Shown: piece by piece, positions 54,012 through 62,869 of the stretch
Position numbering within the stretch: position 1 is the first letter of the stretch
Layout: the number at the start of each line of letters is the position of its first letter
Assembly: GCA_016870035.1 (NCBI GenBank)
Contig: VGCJ01000001.1
Coordinates: forward strand, 41,148 to 105,147
Direction of reading: 5' to 3'
Origin: Alphaproteobacteria bacterium
Lineage (GTDB): Bacteria > Pseudomonadota > Alphaproteobacteria > Rhizobiales > Beijerinckiaceae
DNA length: 64,000 bases
Notes under the pieces: generated by a model
What the model saw: only the letters and a program-made list of their open reading frames with translations
The model's database searches: none
Told to the model about the DNA's origin: nothing
Translations under genes and position numbers: made by a program

Positions 54012-54848
54012 TCAAGTAGCGCCGCCACCCTTGTCGGCCAGGATTTGATCCATGGTCCGCGCCGGTTCGGCGCAACCCGATTCCCCGACGATTTTTGCAG
54101 GCACGCCGGCAACCGTTACATTGCGCGGAACATCTTTGAGCACCACTGACCCCGCCGCTACACGCGCGCATTGGCCAACTTCGATATTGCCAAGAATTTT
54201 TGCACCCGCGCCAATCAAAACACCGCGACGGATTTTCGGATGACGGTCCCCGGTGGCTTTGCCGGTGCCGCCTAAGGTCACGCCTTGAAGGATCGACACA
54301 TCGTCTTCAATGACGGCCGTCTGACCAACAACAAGACCCGTCGCATGATCGAGAAACACACCTCGACCGATACGTGCATCCGGATTGATATCGGTTTGGA
54401 AAATTTCGGATGACCGGCTTTGCAGATAGAGCGCAAAATCTCTCCGGCCCTGTCGCGCTAACGCGTAGGCAAAGCGATGTGTTTGAAGAGCGTGATAGCC
54501 TTTGAAATAAAGAAGCGGTTCAACAAAACGTGTGCATGCCGGATCACGATCAGCAACCGCCATTAAATCGGCGCGAAATCCTTCGCCAATGGAGGGATCT
54601 GACTGAGCGATTGATGCAAAGATTTCAACGATCACCGCGCGCGGAACATCGGGATGATCAAGACGCGCCGCAAGCCTTTCAATCACAGCCCGATCAAAAC
54701 TGGGTTGATCAAGAATACTCGAGCGAAGCAGACGCACGAGATCGGCGTCGGATGACAAAACATCTGCCGCTTCACTGCGGATATGAACCCAAATCGGATC
54801 CGCAACCGAACGGTCCTCTGTCAGAGCTTCAAGACGCTTGGTTTCCAT
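54012..54848 (-). CDS. cysE: Serine O-acetyltransferase
   Basis: CysE acetylates serine with acetyl-CoA to give O-acetylserine for cysteine synthesis. The 278-residue product has a helical N-terminal domain (DPIWVHIRSEAADVL) and the hexapeptide-repeat domain with FQTDINPDARIGRGVFLDHATG, ILQGVTLGGTGKATGDRHPKI and GVPAKIVGESG. Active-site His and Asp residues are in DINP and DHATG. The C-terminus (ARTMDQILADKGGGAT) would be the tail that docks into cysteine synthase; family members usually end in Ile, which is not the case here. Confidence 0.95.
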   Translation of the reverse strand: METKRLEALTEDRSVADPIWVHIRSEAADVLSSDADLVRLLRSSILDQPSFDRAVIERLAARLDHPDVPRAVIVEIFASIAQSDPSIGEGFRADLMAVADRDPACTRFVEPLLYFKGYHALQTHRFAYALARQGRRDFALYLQSRSSEIFQTDINPDARIGRGVFLDHATGLVVGQTAVIEDDVSILQGVTLGGTGKATGDRHPKIRRGVLIGAGAKILGNIEVGQCARVAAGSVVLKDVPRNVTVAGVPAKIVGESGCAEPARTMDQILADKGGGAT

Positions 54849-54914
54849 GGGTGCGGTTCCGGCGGAGAGATTATTCGTCTTAATCTAGGTATGAAAAGAG
54901 GTTCTTGCAATCGC

Positions 54915-55679
54915 TCAGCGGCCTGAGCTCAGAAATTCAAGCGCAGCGGCCTTATGCGTGCGATCTCCTACAGCGAGATTATGATCGCGGCCTTTGATTA
55001 CGAACGCCTGCCCTTGCGGTATGAGGGATGCCAAGCGCTCCGGGTAACCCCCAATCCGGTCTTCGCTGCCCACCGCCACGAGCACTGGCATTGTAAGCGT
55101 CGCGACATCATGAGCGGTCAGACCGCGACGCGATCCACGCATACAGGCCGCAAGGGCTTTGAGATCGCCACCATTCTTTTCTGCGAACAAACGAAACATT
55201 TTCTGCGTAGGGTCGCTAATGGTTTCAGGTGTTTGTCTTTCAAGCGCCTCGGCAATACCCGGCGGCAAGCCCTGCCCTTCAACGAGATGAATACCAAGCC
55301 CACCCAAGATCACCGACCTTACACGATCAGGAAAATGCAAAGCGGCCATCGCCGCAATCCGCGCACCCATCGAATAGCCAATCAGATTGGCTTTAACGAG
55401 ATGAAGATGATCAAGAAGCGCGATCACATCTTTGGCCATAACTGCGGGATCATAGGCTTCAGGCTCATAAAGCTTATCACTTTGCCCATGGCCGCGATGA
55501 TCAAGCGCGATGACGCGATAGCCCGCGCGGGTGAGCGTTGAGACCCATGACGTGTCGATCCAATTAACGCGATGGGTCGAAGCAAAGCCGTGCAGGAGAA
55601 CCACTGGATCTCCCGCACCAGCTTCCGGCATTTGATCGATATAGGCGATCCGAACCCCGCCCGAGGAGAAATAATCCAT
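54915..55679 (-). CDS. Alpha/beta-hydrolase
   Basis: The 254-residue enzyme has the oxyanion motif VVLLHGFASTHRVNW, the nucleophile elbow IGYSMGARIAAMAAL (G-Y-S-M-G), the acid in VAVGSEDRIGG and the histidine in IKGRDHNLAVGDR. It is probably an esterase or lactonase; the substrate cannot be deduced. It precedes cysE on the same strand with about 65 bases between, and is divergent from the zinc-finger gene. Confidence 0.9.
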   Translation of the reverse strand: MDYFSSGGVRIAYIDQMPEAGAGDPVVLLHGFASTHRVNWIDTSWVSTLTRAGYRVIALDHRGHGQSDKLYEPEAYDPAVMAKDVIALLDHLHLVKANLIGYSMGARIAAMAALHFPDRVRSVILGGLGIHLVEGQGLPPGIAEALERQTPETISDPTQKMFRLFAEKNGGDLKALAACMRGSRRGLTAHDVATLTMPVLVAVGSEDRIGGYPERLASLIPQGQAFVIKGRDHNLAVGDRTHKAAALEFLSSGR

Positions 55680-55824
55680 AGCGCTTTGCCTAATCCCGAA
55701 TACGGTCCTTCATAGGGGCTGGCTTCCATATAAGAAAGACGAAAATCAGCCGATTTCCTCTGGCCTCAAACCCCGCATCGGACTAAGGTCATGCCGATTT
55801 GAAGGCTTTCTCGGGAGAAGAATT

Positions 55825-56073
55825 ATGGCCGCTCATGCCATTCCCTATTTCAAAAATGACGCCGGTTTGGCCCGGATTCGCATTCATGCTCGGGAGTTCA
55901 TGTGTGTTGGCGCCTCTCCGCCGCTCGATCATCCGCATATTTTCATCGATATGGGCAGTGATGCAGAAGCCATCTGCCCCTATTGCTCGACGGTCTTTGT
56001 CTTTGACGCCTCTTTGAAGGCCGCCGCCGAGCCCGCAGACTGTGTGTTCGAGCCCGGTTCGATCGCCGCCTAA
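55825..56073 (+). CDS. CHCC-type zinc-finger protein
   Basis: The 82-residue protein has HAREFMCVGASPPLDHPHIFIDMG and EAICPYCSTVFVFD. The Cys, His and CPYC set forms the CHCC zinc finger related to mitochondrial NDUFS6. In alphaproteobacteria such proteins may belong to complex I or be free. It lies just upstream of the FAD monooxygenase (15 bases) and probably shares its transcript. Confidence 0.9.
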   Translation: MAAHAIPYFKNDAGLARIRIHAREFMCVGASPPLDHPHIFIDMGSDAEAICPYCSTVFVFDASLKAAAEPADCVFEPGSIAA

Positions 56074-56088
56074 TCCGGCATCCGCGTC

Positions 56089-57267
56089 ATGCAGGATGCC
56101 CCTTTCCTTATCGCCGGCGCCGGAATTGGCGGCCTGACTGCTGCCTTGGCCCTTGGCCGCGCCGGCTTTTCCTGCCTTCTTGTGGAACAACGCACGCAGA
56201 TCGAAGAGATTGGCGCGGGCTTACAGCTTTCACCGAACGCTTCACGAATTCTGATCGAGTTGGGCCTTGAACCCGTGCTTACCCGCTATGCGGCGACGCC
56301 CGAACAACTTCTCGTGCGTGACGGCACAGACGGCAAAACACTGAGCACCCTCCCGATGGGTGTATCCATGGTTCAGAAATTTAGCGCGCCCTATTGGTCG
56401 ATCCATCGTGCTGATCTTCAAACCGTTTTGCTTGATGCTGTGCGCGGCCTCGGGACAGTACGTTTGATCTTTGGACGAAAAGTATCGGCGCTCGTCAAAA
56501 ATGATGATGAAGGCCTGATCGTCACCTGTAGTTCGGCAACCCAATCGGAAGATGTTTCATGTCGCTCGCTGATCGGCGCGGATGGTCTATGGTCAAGTGT
56601 CGCGGATTTAATTGGCCCTGCAAAAGTGCCCGAGTTTTTGCGCTATCAGGCTTGGCGCGGCTTGATCCCAATCCAAGACTGGCCATCGCATCTGCCAAAA
56701 ACAGAAAGTCGGCTATGGCTTGGTTCAAAAGCGCATCTTGTTCATTATCCGCTGCGGCGCGGCAATGCGATCAATGTTGTCGCGGTCACATCAGACGCAG
56801 AAAACCGTCTCGGGTGGTCTCATCCCGGTGAGCGCCATAAGATAACGGACCGGTTTCGTGAGTGGGCGCCCGATGCAAAAGACGTCATCAACGCTGTGGC
56901 AGAGTGGTCGGTCTGGTCGCTCTTTGATCGGCCCGCACGACCGCAATGGGGTACTCATCGTGTAACGCTGTTGGGCGACGCCGCCCACCCTGTTCTGCCG
57001 TTTCTCGCGCAAGGCGCTGCGCTCGCAATCGAAGACGCGGCAACTCTGGCAAAAGACATCATCGCCACACCAACTGATGTTTCCGGTGCCCTGCGCCGCT
57101 ATGAAGCCAAACGACGCCCTCGGGCTTCTCAGGTCCAAGAAGCAGCCCGCGCGAATGGGCGCACCTATCACCTCGGCTGGCCGTTAAACAAAGCCCGAAA
57201 TTTTGTGATGGCGCGAACAGATCTTTCCAAACGCTATGACTGGCTTTACTCATTCACCCTAAGCTAA
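56089..57267 (+). CDS. FAD-dependent monooxygenase (salicylate-hydroxylase-like)
   Basis: The 392-residue product has the FAD motif IAGAGIGGLTAALALGRAGF, GAGLQLSPNASRILIELGLE, the DG motif SLIGADGLWSSVAD and the GD motif VTLLGDAAHPVLPFLAQGAALAIEDA. This is group A flavin monooxygenase architecture, as in salicylate or 3-hydroxybenzoate 6-hydroxylases. No aromatic degradation genes are nearby. The substrate could be different, and a role in ring hydroxylation of quinones is possible but unproven. Confidence 0.9.
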   Translation: MQDAPFLIAGAGIGGLTAALALGRAGFSCLLVEQRTQIEEIGAGLQLSPNASRILIELGLEPVLTRYAATPEQLLVRDGTDGKTLSTLPMGVSMVQKFSAPYWSIHRADLQTVLLDAVRGLGTVRLIFGRKVSALVKNDDEGLIVTCSSATQSEDVSCRSLIGADGLWSSVADLIGPAKVPEFLRYQAWRGLIPIQDWPSHLPKTESRLWLGSKAHLVHYPLRRGNAINVVAVTSDAENRLGWSHPGERHKITDRFREWAPDAKDVINAVAEWSVWSLFDRPARPQWGTHRVTLLGDAAHPVLPFLAQGAALAIEDAATLAKDIIATPTDVSGALRRYEAKRRPRASQVQEAARANGRTYHLGWPLNKARNFVMARTDLSKRYDWLYSFTLS

Positions 57268-57319
57268 CGCGTGTACTTTAAGGTATACACAATCACGCAT
57301 AGGGGGCGTCGGGGAAATC

Positions 57320-58906
57320 ATGCGGTATCTCACTTTTCTGATCGTCACGGTCGCCACACTAATCTTTGCGTCGCTCTCGTTTCATCATCCCTTCTTTATC
57401 ATATTCGCGCTGATCGGCGCGGTCGGCACAGGGATCGGGATCTATAATCTCTTCCAAACACATCACAGCATTTTGAGAAACTATCCGCTCATCGGCATGA
57501 TGCGATTTTTTCTTGAAAGCATCCGCAAAGAGATGCGGCAATACTTTATAGAAAGCGACACCGATGGAACGCCATTTAGTCACAACAAACGCGCGATTGT
57601 ATATCAACGCGCGAAGGTGCAACTCGATAAACGACCTTTCGGTACGATTCTGGATGTTTATCAACCGGGCTTTGAATGGCTCTCCCATTCGCTCAAGCCG
57701 CAACATCCCGATCCAAAAACTTTTCGTATCTCCATCGGCGGACCTCAATGCACAAAGCCTTACTCTGCGTCTGTGTTTAACATCTCGGCGATGAGCTTCG
57801 GCGCCTTAAGCGCGAATGCCATCCGCGCCTTGAACAAAGGCGCAAAGGAAGGTGATTTTGCGCATGATACAGGTGAAGGTAGCATTTCCATTCATCATCG
57901 TGAACCGGGTGGCGATTTGATTTGGGAAATTGGCAGCGGATATTTTGGCTGCCGACATGAAGATGGCTCCTTTAATGCCGGACGGTTTGCTGAACAAGCG
58001 CAATCGCCGCAAGTCAAAATGATTGAAATCAAATTGAGCCAAGGAGCGAAGCCCGGACATGGCGGCGTGTTGCCTGGTGCAAAAGTAACACGCGAAATTG
58101 CCGAAGCGCGCGGTGTTCGCATTGGTCAAGATTGTGTATCACCGGCCGCTCATCCGGCTTTCTCAACACCGATCGGATTGATCGATTTTATTTTCGAACT
58201 ACGTCGTCTGTCTGGCGGAAAGCCCGTTGGCTTTAAACTTTGCATTGGCGAGAAAAGCGAATTTCTGGCGATCTGCAAAGCGATGATCGAAAAGAATGTG
58301 ACACCAGATTTCATCGTCGTTGATGGCACAGAAGGTGGCACGGGAGCCGCACCGCTTGAATTCACCGATCATATCGGCATGCCATTGCGCGATGGTCTTT
58401 CCTTCGTTCATTCAACATTGATTGGTTTGGGCTTGCGCGACCAAATCAAACTCGGCGCGGCCGGAAAAATAACATCTGCTTTTGATATGGTGCGCGTAAT
58501 GGCACTGGGTGCGGACTGGTGCAATGCCGCGCGTGGCTTCATGTTTGCGCTCGGTTGCATTCAATCCCAAAGCTGCCACACGGATCGTTGCCCGGTAGGC
58601 GTAGCGACACAAGATCCCCTTCGTCAACGCGCACTTGTTGTGCCTGACAAAGCTGAACGTGTGAAGAATTTCCACGCGCATACGCTTGAAGCGCTTGCCG
58701 AAGTGATTGGTTCAGCAGGGCTCCGCCACCCTTCAGATCTTCGCCCTGAATTGCTGCATCGCCGAATCAGTCCGACAAAGACCCAAACCTATGCCGAGCT
58801 TTATCCAACCCTCCATAAGAATGCACTGATTGCTGGGACCGCTCATGAAGAAATGGCATCATTGTGGAAAAAAGTAAGCGCGACACAATTCAACGCCTAT
58901 GCGTAG
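57320..58906 (+). CDS. FMN-binding glutamate-synthase-family protein (membrane-anchored)
   Basis: The 528-residue product begins with two hydrophobic helices (LTFLIVTVATLIFASLSF; FFIIFALIGAVGTGIGI), so it is membrane-bound. The remainder matches the FMN-binding domain of glutamate synthase large subunit (NISAMSFGALSANAIRALNKG, GGDLIWEIGSGYFGCR, LSQGAKPGHGGVLPGAKVT, DGTEGGTGAAPLEFTDHIG). Iron-sulphur cysteines are in CIQSQSCHTDRCPVGVATQDP. It lacks the glutamine amidotransferase domain, so it is not a full glutamate synthase. The substrate of this stand-alone group is unknown. Confidence 0.92.
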   Translation: MRYLTFLIVTVATLIFASLSFHHPFFIIFALIGAVGTGIGIYNLFQTHHSILRNYPLIGMMRFFLESIRKEMRQYFIESDTDGTPFSHNKRAIVYQRAKVQLDKRPFGTILDVYQPGFEWLSHSLKPQHPDPKTFRISIGGPQCTKPYSASVFNISAMSFGALSANAIRALNKGAKEGDFAHDTGEGSISIHHREPGGDLIWEIGSGYFGCRHEDGSFNAGRFAEQAQSPQVKMIEIKLSQGAKPGHGGVLPGAKVTREIAEARGVRIGQDCVSPAAHPAFSTPIGLIDFIFELRRLSGGKPVGFKLCIGEKSEFLAICKAMIEKNVTPDFIVVDGTEGGTGAAPLEFTDHIGMPLRDGLSFVHSTLIGLGLRDQIKLGAAGKITSAFDMVRVMALGADWCNAARGFMFALGCIQSQSCHTDRCPVGVATQDPLRQRALVVPDKAERVKNFHAHTLEALAEVIGSAGLRHPSDLRPELLHRRISPTKTQTYAELYPTLHKNALIAGTAHEEMASLWKKVSATQFNAYA

Positions 58907-58917
58907 ACATTGAACGC

Positions 58918-60009
58918 TCAGCGCTTACGCCACACAAAAAGGCCGCTCGTTACATAATTGAAGACAGATCCTGTGATGGCGCCTGCTAAGCCAGCAAGCC
59001 ACCAAATCTGTCCGTCGGAATAGATCAACCGCGCGATGCCGACATTGGCAACGAGACCAATGCAGCAGCTCAATGCAAAGAGAACAAATCCAATCAGGAA
59101 TTGAAAGCCATGCAAACGCCGGTCGCGGTAAGTGAGTTGATTATTCAAAATAAAATTGCTGGCCATTGCGATCAAGGTCGCGGTGATTTGCGCCCCATCG
59201 AAACCGAGTGAAGGCAAACCTGATAAAGCAAAACGAAGTGCGGCGAGATGAACAACGACACCTAACGCGCCAACAATCCCGAAAAGAAAAAATCGAATGG
59301 GGACCAAACGGCCAGTCAAATGGTGAAACAAGAAACCGAGATAATCGAACGCCACACGCGCATCAAGTTTACTCTCGCCATGTTGCCGCTCGCGAAACAC
59401 ATAAGGCGTCTCGCGAATTTGTAAGGGCTCTTCGGTTGTCGCCAGGATATCGACCAAAATCTTGAAGCCCTCCGTCGCAAGCTTCGGCGCTGCGCGCTCA
59501 ACCACTTCACGCCGGAACATAAAGAAGCCACTCATCGGATCTTTGACATAATTCTTAATGACAAGGCGCGACAGGAAGCTACCAAAATCACTGACGAAAG
59601 AGCGCTTATCGGAAAGTCCCGTAATATGACTTCCCTCGCGTTCCCGCGTGGCAATCACGAGATCGACATTGGGGGCGCGGATCAAAGCTAACATGCGCGT
59701 AAGAACTCGCTCGTCATGTTGCAGATCTCCATCCATCACTGCAACGTAAGGCGCACTTGAAGAGAGCACGCCTTCAATCGACGCACCTGAAAGGCCTCGA
59801 CGCCCCACACGACGAATGCCACGAACACGGGGATCATTCGCTGCTAACTCTTTAATCTCTTCGCTCGTGCCATCGGGTGAATTGTCATCAACAAAAATCA
59901 ATTCCCACGCGACGTCTGGAAGCGCGTCAGCAACAAGACCAACAAGCGGTGCGATATTGGCGCGCTCATTAAAAACAGGAACGACGATTGATAATTCTGG
60001 TGCACGCAC
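58918..60009 (-). CDS. GT2 glycosyltransferase fused to a GtrA-like membrane domain
   Basis: The 363-residue protein has an N-terminal family-2 glycosyltransferase similar to dolichol/polyprenol-phosphate mannose synthase (LSIVVPVFNERANI, FVDDNSPDGTSEEI, VAVMDGDLQHDERV). The C-terminal half carries four membrane helices of GtrA type (FFLFGIVGALGVVVHLAALR; NFILNNQLTYRDRR; FLIGFVLFALSCCIGLV). It likely transfers a sugar to a polyprenyl phosphate and flips or anchors it for envelope glycan modification. It is the gene downstream of the interrupted kamA. Confidence 0.92.
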   Translation of the reverse strand: MRAPELSIVVPVFNERANIAPLVGLVADALPDVAWELIFVDDNSPDGTSEEIKELAANDPRVRGIRRVGRRGLSGASIEGVLSSSAPYVAVMDGDLQHDERVLTRMLALIRAPNVDLVIATREREGSHITGLSDKRSFVSDFGSFLSRLVIKNYVKDPMSGFFMFRREVVERAAPKLATEGFKILVDILATTEEPLQIRETPYVFRERQHGESKLDARVAFDYLGFLFHHLTGRLVPIRFFLFGIVGALGVVVHLAALRFALSGLPSLGFDGAQITATLIAMASNFILNNQLTYRDRRLHGFQFLIGFVLFALSCCIGLVANVGIARLIYSDGQIWWLAGLAGAITGSVFNYVTSGLFVWRKR

Positions 60010-60050
60010 GAAACTTATTCCTTCACTTCAGCGATGAGCATCGGAGGCGC

Positions 60051-61103
60051 TCACCGTTTCTCATCCCTTGGCGGATAATGATGGGTATAGCCTTGCCAAT
60101 CCCTGATGCGCCAGCCCTCCCCTTCAATTTCACAAGAAAGGGCTGCGACAGGCACTTTTCCAGCGCCCCCCGGCAAATCAATCACATAAACCGGTTGGGC
60201 AAGACCAGAAACACGACCGCGCAGACCGTCAATCAGTGCTTTTGCCTCTTCAACGCTTGTTCTGAAATGACTAGTGCCCCGCGCGAGATCACCTTGATGA
60301 AGATAATAGGGCTTTACGCCCGCTTCCACAAAGCCCCGCATTAACGCGGCGAGCGTTTCAACTGAGTCATTCACGCCCTTGAGCAAAACGCTCTGGCTGA
60401 TGAGGTTCACGCCCGCATTTTTCAAACGCGTGACCGCGTCACGGCACTCAGCGGTTAACTCACGTGAATGATTGACATGAAGAGCAAGCCATATCTATTT
60501 TCCAGCGGCCACAAGCGCGCGCGAAAGCTCATCACTCACAAGTGAAGGATCAACAGACGGCACACGCGAATGCCAACGCAACACTTTGATATGCGTGATC
60601 TTTGCAAGACTCGACGTGAAGGCTTCAATACGTCTTAGTGACAAGATAAGCGGATCGCCGCCCGTCACAATCACTTCCCAAATTTCCGGATACGCTTCGA
60701 TATAGGCATAAATCGCTTCGAGTTTTTCTTCTGAAAGCGCATCGCCCTTTCCAGGCCCCACCATCTCGCGACGAAAACAAAAGCGACAATAAACCGGACA
60801 AATATGCGTGAGCTTTACAAGCACACGATCAGGATAGCGATGCACCAAGCCTTGGAGTGGTGAATGCGCGAAGTCCCCTATCGGATCATCGACTTCATTT
60901 TTAGTGACGATCACCTCACGCGGATCCGGAATGAATTGCAAACGTATCGGATCGATAGGATCGTCACGCTTGATCAAAGTATCCATCGCCGGCGTGGCGG
61001 CAATCGCATAGCGCTCAGCGACAGGCTCAAGCGCAGCGCGTGCGTTTTCTGCAACCAAACGCGCGGCAACAAGATCATCAAGCGTGCGGAGTGTTTGGGT
61101 CAC
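60051..61103 (-). pseudogene. epmB: KamA-family radical SAM aminomutase (EpmB-like) with one in-frame TAG
   Basis: The frame from 61103 encodes 202 residues of a lysine 2,3-aminomutase-like enzyme, including the radical SAM motif CPVYCRFCFRRE and VIVTGGDPLILSLRR. It then meets TAG at 60495-60497 (LVAAGK-stop). Without any shift the same frame continues IWLALHVNHSRELTAECRDA and goes on to LINQSVLL-type sequence (NLISQSVLLKGVND) and a normal end, 351 codons in all. Homologs read through here. The length without a C-terminal zinc domain fits EpmB, which makes beta-lysine on elongation factor P; neither epmA nor efp is nearby. A single substitution is enough to explain the break. The tRNA-Leu gene lies 40 bases upstream. 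Confidence 0.85.
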
Positions 61104-61143
61104 TGAAAATTCAAAACCGCTTTTGAGGAAATAAAAATTTCGA

Positions 61144-61230
61144 TGGTGCGGACAGCGGGACTCGAACCCGCACAGTATTACTACCGAGGGATTTTAAGTC
61201 CCTTGCGTCTACCAGTTTCGCCATGTCCGC
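61144..61230 (-). tRNA. tRNA-Leu (anticodon UAA)
   Basis: The minus strand from 61230 folds as a leucine tRNA with a long variable arm. The acceptor is GCGGACA/TGTCCGC with an encoded CCA (61144-61146). The anticodon stem-loop is AGGGA-CTTAAAA-TCCCT, with anticodon TAA at 61194-61196. The T-loop GGTTCGAGTCC is normal. It reads UUA and perhaps UUG codons, not the amber codon. It lies between two genes each broken by TAG. Confidence 0.97.
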
Positions 61231-61326
61231 CATCACCAAAGAATTGGCGCATCGAAGAATCACCAGGAACGGGTTCGCCCGCCCCGCCCCCTTTAAGTGA
61301 GCTTGCGCGCGCCCGCAAGTATAACC

Positions 61327-61361
61327 TGATCCCATGCTTGATCCCATGCTTGATCCCATAC
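61327..61361. repeat. 12-base tandem repeat (three copies)
   Basis: TGATCCCATGCT occurs at 61327-61338 and 61339-61350, and a shortened copy (TGATCCCATAC) at 61351-61361. It sits just beyond the intended stop codon of the gpt gene (TGA at 61375-61377), upstream of the tRNA-Leu. The repeat number could vary between strains. Confidence 0.85.
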
Positions 61362-61374
61362 CCGAACCCCAATC

Positions 61375-61881
61375 TCATCCCTTATGGTCTTCGGCAATGG
61401 GCGCCTGATAGGCGAGGCCCATATCCCACGGGAAATAGATCTACGTGTCCTGTGAGACTTCAGTAATGAAAGTATCGACCAGAGGTCGGCCCAAAGGCTT
61501 CGCATAGACAGTTGCGACATAAGCATTCGGAATGATGTCGCGCACGATTTTTGCGGTCTTGCCTGTATCGACAAGATCATCAACAACAAGAATGCCTTTG
61601 CCCCCGTTGCCCCCTGTTGCCAAAACATCTTTGGCAATCGATTTCAAAACCTGCAATTCACCTTGGTTTGTGTAATCATGATAAGAGGCGATGCAGATCG
61701 TCTCGATGATCCGCAAACCAAATTCACGCGCGACGATCGCTGCCGGTACAAGCCCGCCGCGTGTAATACAAATCACGGAATTGAATGGACCCGATGCCAC
61801 AAGACGCCAAGCGAGCGCACGCGCATCACGATGAAACTGATCCCATGAAACAGGAAAGGCTTTTTGACTCTGTCCGCTCAT
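61375..61881 (-). pseudogene. gpt: Xanthine-guanine phosphoribosyltransferase with one in-frame TAG near its end
   Basis: Gpt salvages xanthine and guanine with PRPP. The first 146 codons give [20 protein letters not shown], the PRPP motif [15 protein letters not shown] and the end [12 protein letters not shown], then TAG at 61441-61443. The frame goes on IYFPWDMGLAYQAPIAEDHK and stops properly at 61375, totalling 168 codons. Homologs have SQDTW at this point, so TGG has become TAG. The lost tail includes residues that stack on the purine in the E. coli enzyme, so the shortened protein is probably inactive. This is the second amber codon within about 1 kb. Confidence 0.85.
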
Positions 61882-61901
61882 CTTTTATTCTCACTCGTCA
61901 C

Positions 61902-62669
61902 TTATAAAGGAATGGTTTTGTCATTTTCAGCAAGGCCCTTCAGCATCGCTTCAACCACCGTCTTCGTGCGTTCAAGCGCGGAAACATCGCGACCTCGTAA
62001 CACGATCTGATTGCGGAAAGTCTGTCCATCAAAATGCGGATAAGATCCGATGATGACATCGGGGTGATCTTTTTGAATGGCGCCTAATCCCGATGCATAA
62101 ATGCCTTCGGGTAACCCACCACTATCAACGGAGACGGATTGCAATTTCACACTAGTCTTCAATCGCGGCGTAACATTTTCAAGCATCGCTTGCATGATGG
62201 AGGGCACACCGGCCATCACAATCACATTGCCAACCATAAAGCCCGGCGCTTTTGAAATCGGATTGTCAATGAGATCCGCGCCCGCGGGAATACGCGCCAT
62301 GCGTAGCCGCGATTCATTCAAATCTTTCGGATCAGGATAACGCTCGCGCAACAACGCCACCGCACGTGGATCATGATCAATCGAAACGCCAAGCGCTTTC
62401 GCCACACAATCCGCAGTAATGTCATCATGGGTTGGACCGATGCCGCCTGTGGTGAAGAGATAGGTATTTCGCGCGCGCAAAGCGTTCAGCGCCTCAATGA
62501 TCGGGTCTTCATCATCGGGCACCACGCGCACCTCGCGTAAGTCTATCCCGATCGCGGTCAGATATTCGGCGAGAAATCCGATATTCTTGTCCTTGGTGCG
62601 ACCCGAAAGAATCTCATCCCCAATCACAAGCAGGGCCGCGGTCACGCGCATCGGGCTTTCGCTGCTCAT
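61902..62669 (-). CDS. CinA-like molybdopterin-binding-domain protein
   Basis: The 255-residue product has AALLVIGDEILSGRTKDKNIGFLAE, VRVVPDDEDPIIEAL, LFTTGGIGPTHDDITADCVAKALG and VMAGVPSIMQAMLENV. These match the N-terminal MoaB/Mog-like domain of CinA (COG1058). The C-terminal nicotinamide-nucleotide deamidase domain is absent, as is usual in alphaproteobacteria. Function is uncertain; pyrophosphatase activity on ADP-ribose-type compounds is known for this domain. AGGAG precedes the ATG. Confidence 0.92.
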   Translation of the reverse strand: MSSESPMRVTAALLVIGDEILSGRTKDKNIGFLAEYLTAIGIDLREVRVVPDDEDPIIEALNALRARNTYLFTTGGIGPTHDDITADCVAKALGVSIDHDPRAVALLRERYPDPKDLNESRLRMARIPAGADLIDNPISKAPGFMVGNVIVMAGVPSIMQAMLENVTPRLKTSVKLQSVSVDSGGLPEGIYASGLGAIQKDHPDVIIGSYPHFDGQTFRNQIVLRGRDVSALERTKTVVEAMLKGLAENDKTIPL

Positions 62670-62869
62670 CGGGGCTCCTGAGGCTGTTGAAGATCGCGAC
62701 CATAAGAGGCCAAAGCGCCACGCTCAAGCGGTGGGTACAGCCCTTCCCCACGAAATCAGCACTCCGCAGGCACTCAATCACGTCTGAGGCCGCTCTTTTC
62801 CTTGCATCCTAACGATAATTCCCCCATTTCTAAACGATCCGTTCTCAAAAGAGAGCCCCCGCACTTCCG

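Noticed and set aside
61144..61230. An amber suppressor tRNA between the two TAG-broken genes
   Set aside because: The anticodon is UAA (leucine), which does not read UAG.
60495..61443. TAG as a reassigned or pyrrolysine codon across the genome
   Set aside because: Several intact genes in the window end normally at TAG (for example sspB at 9214 and cobB at 34964), and no pyrrolysine genes are present; only local nonsense or suppression remains plausible.
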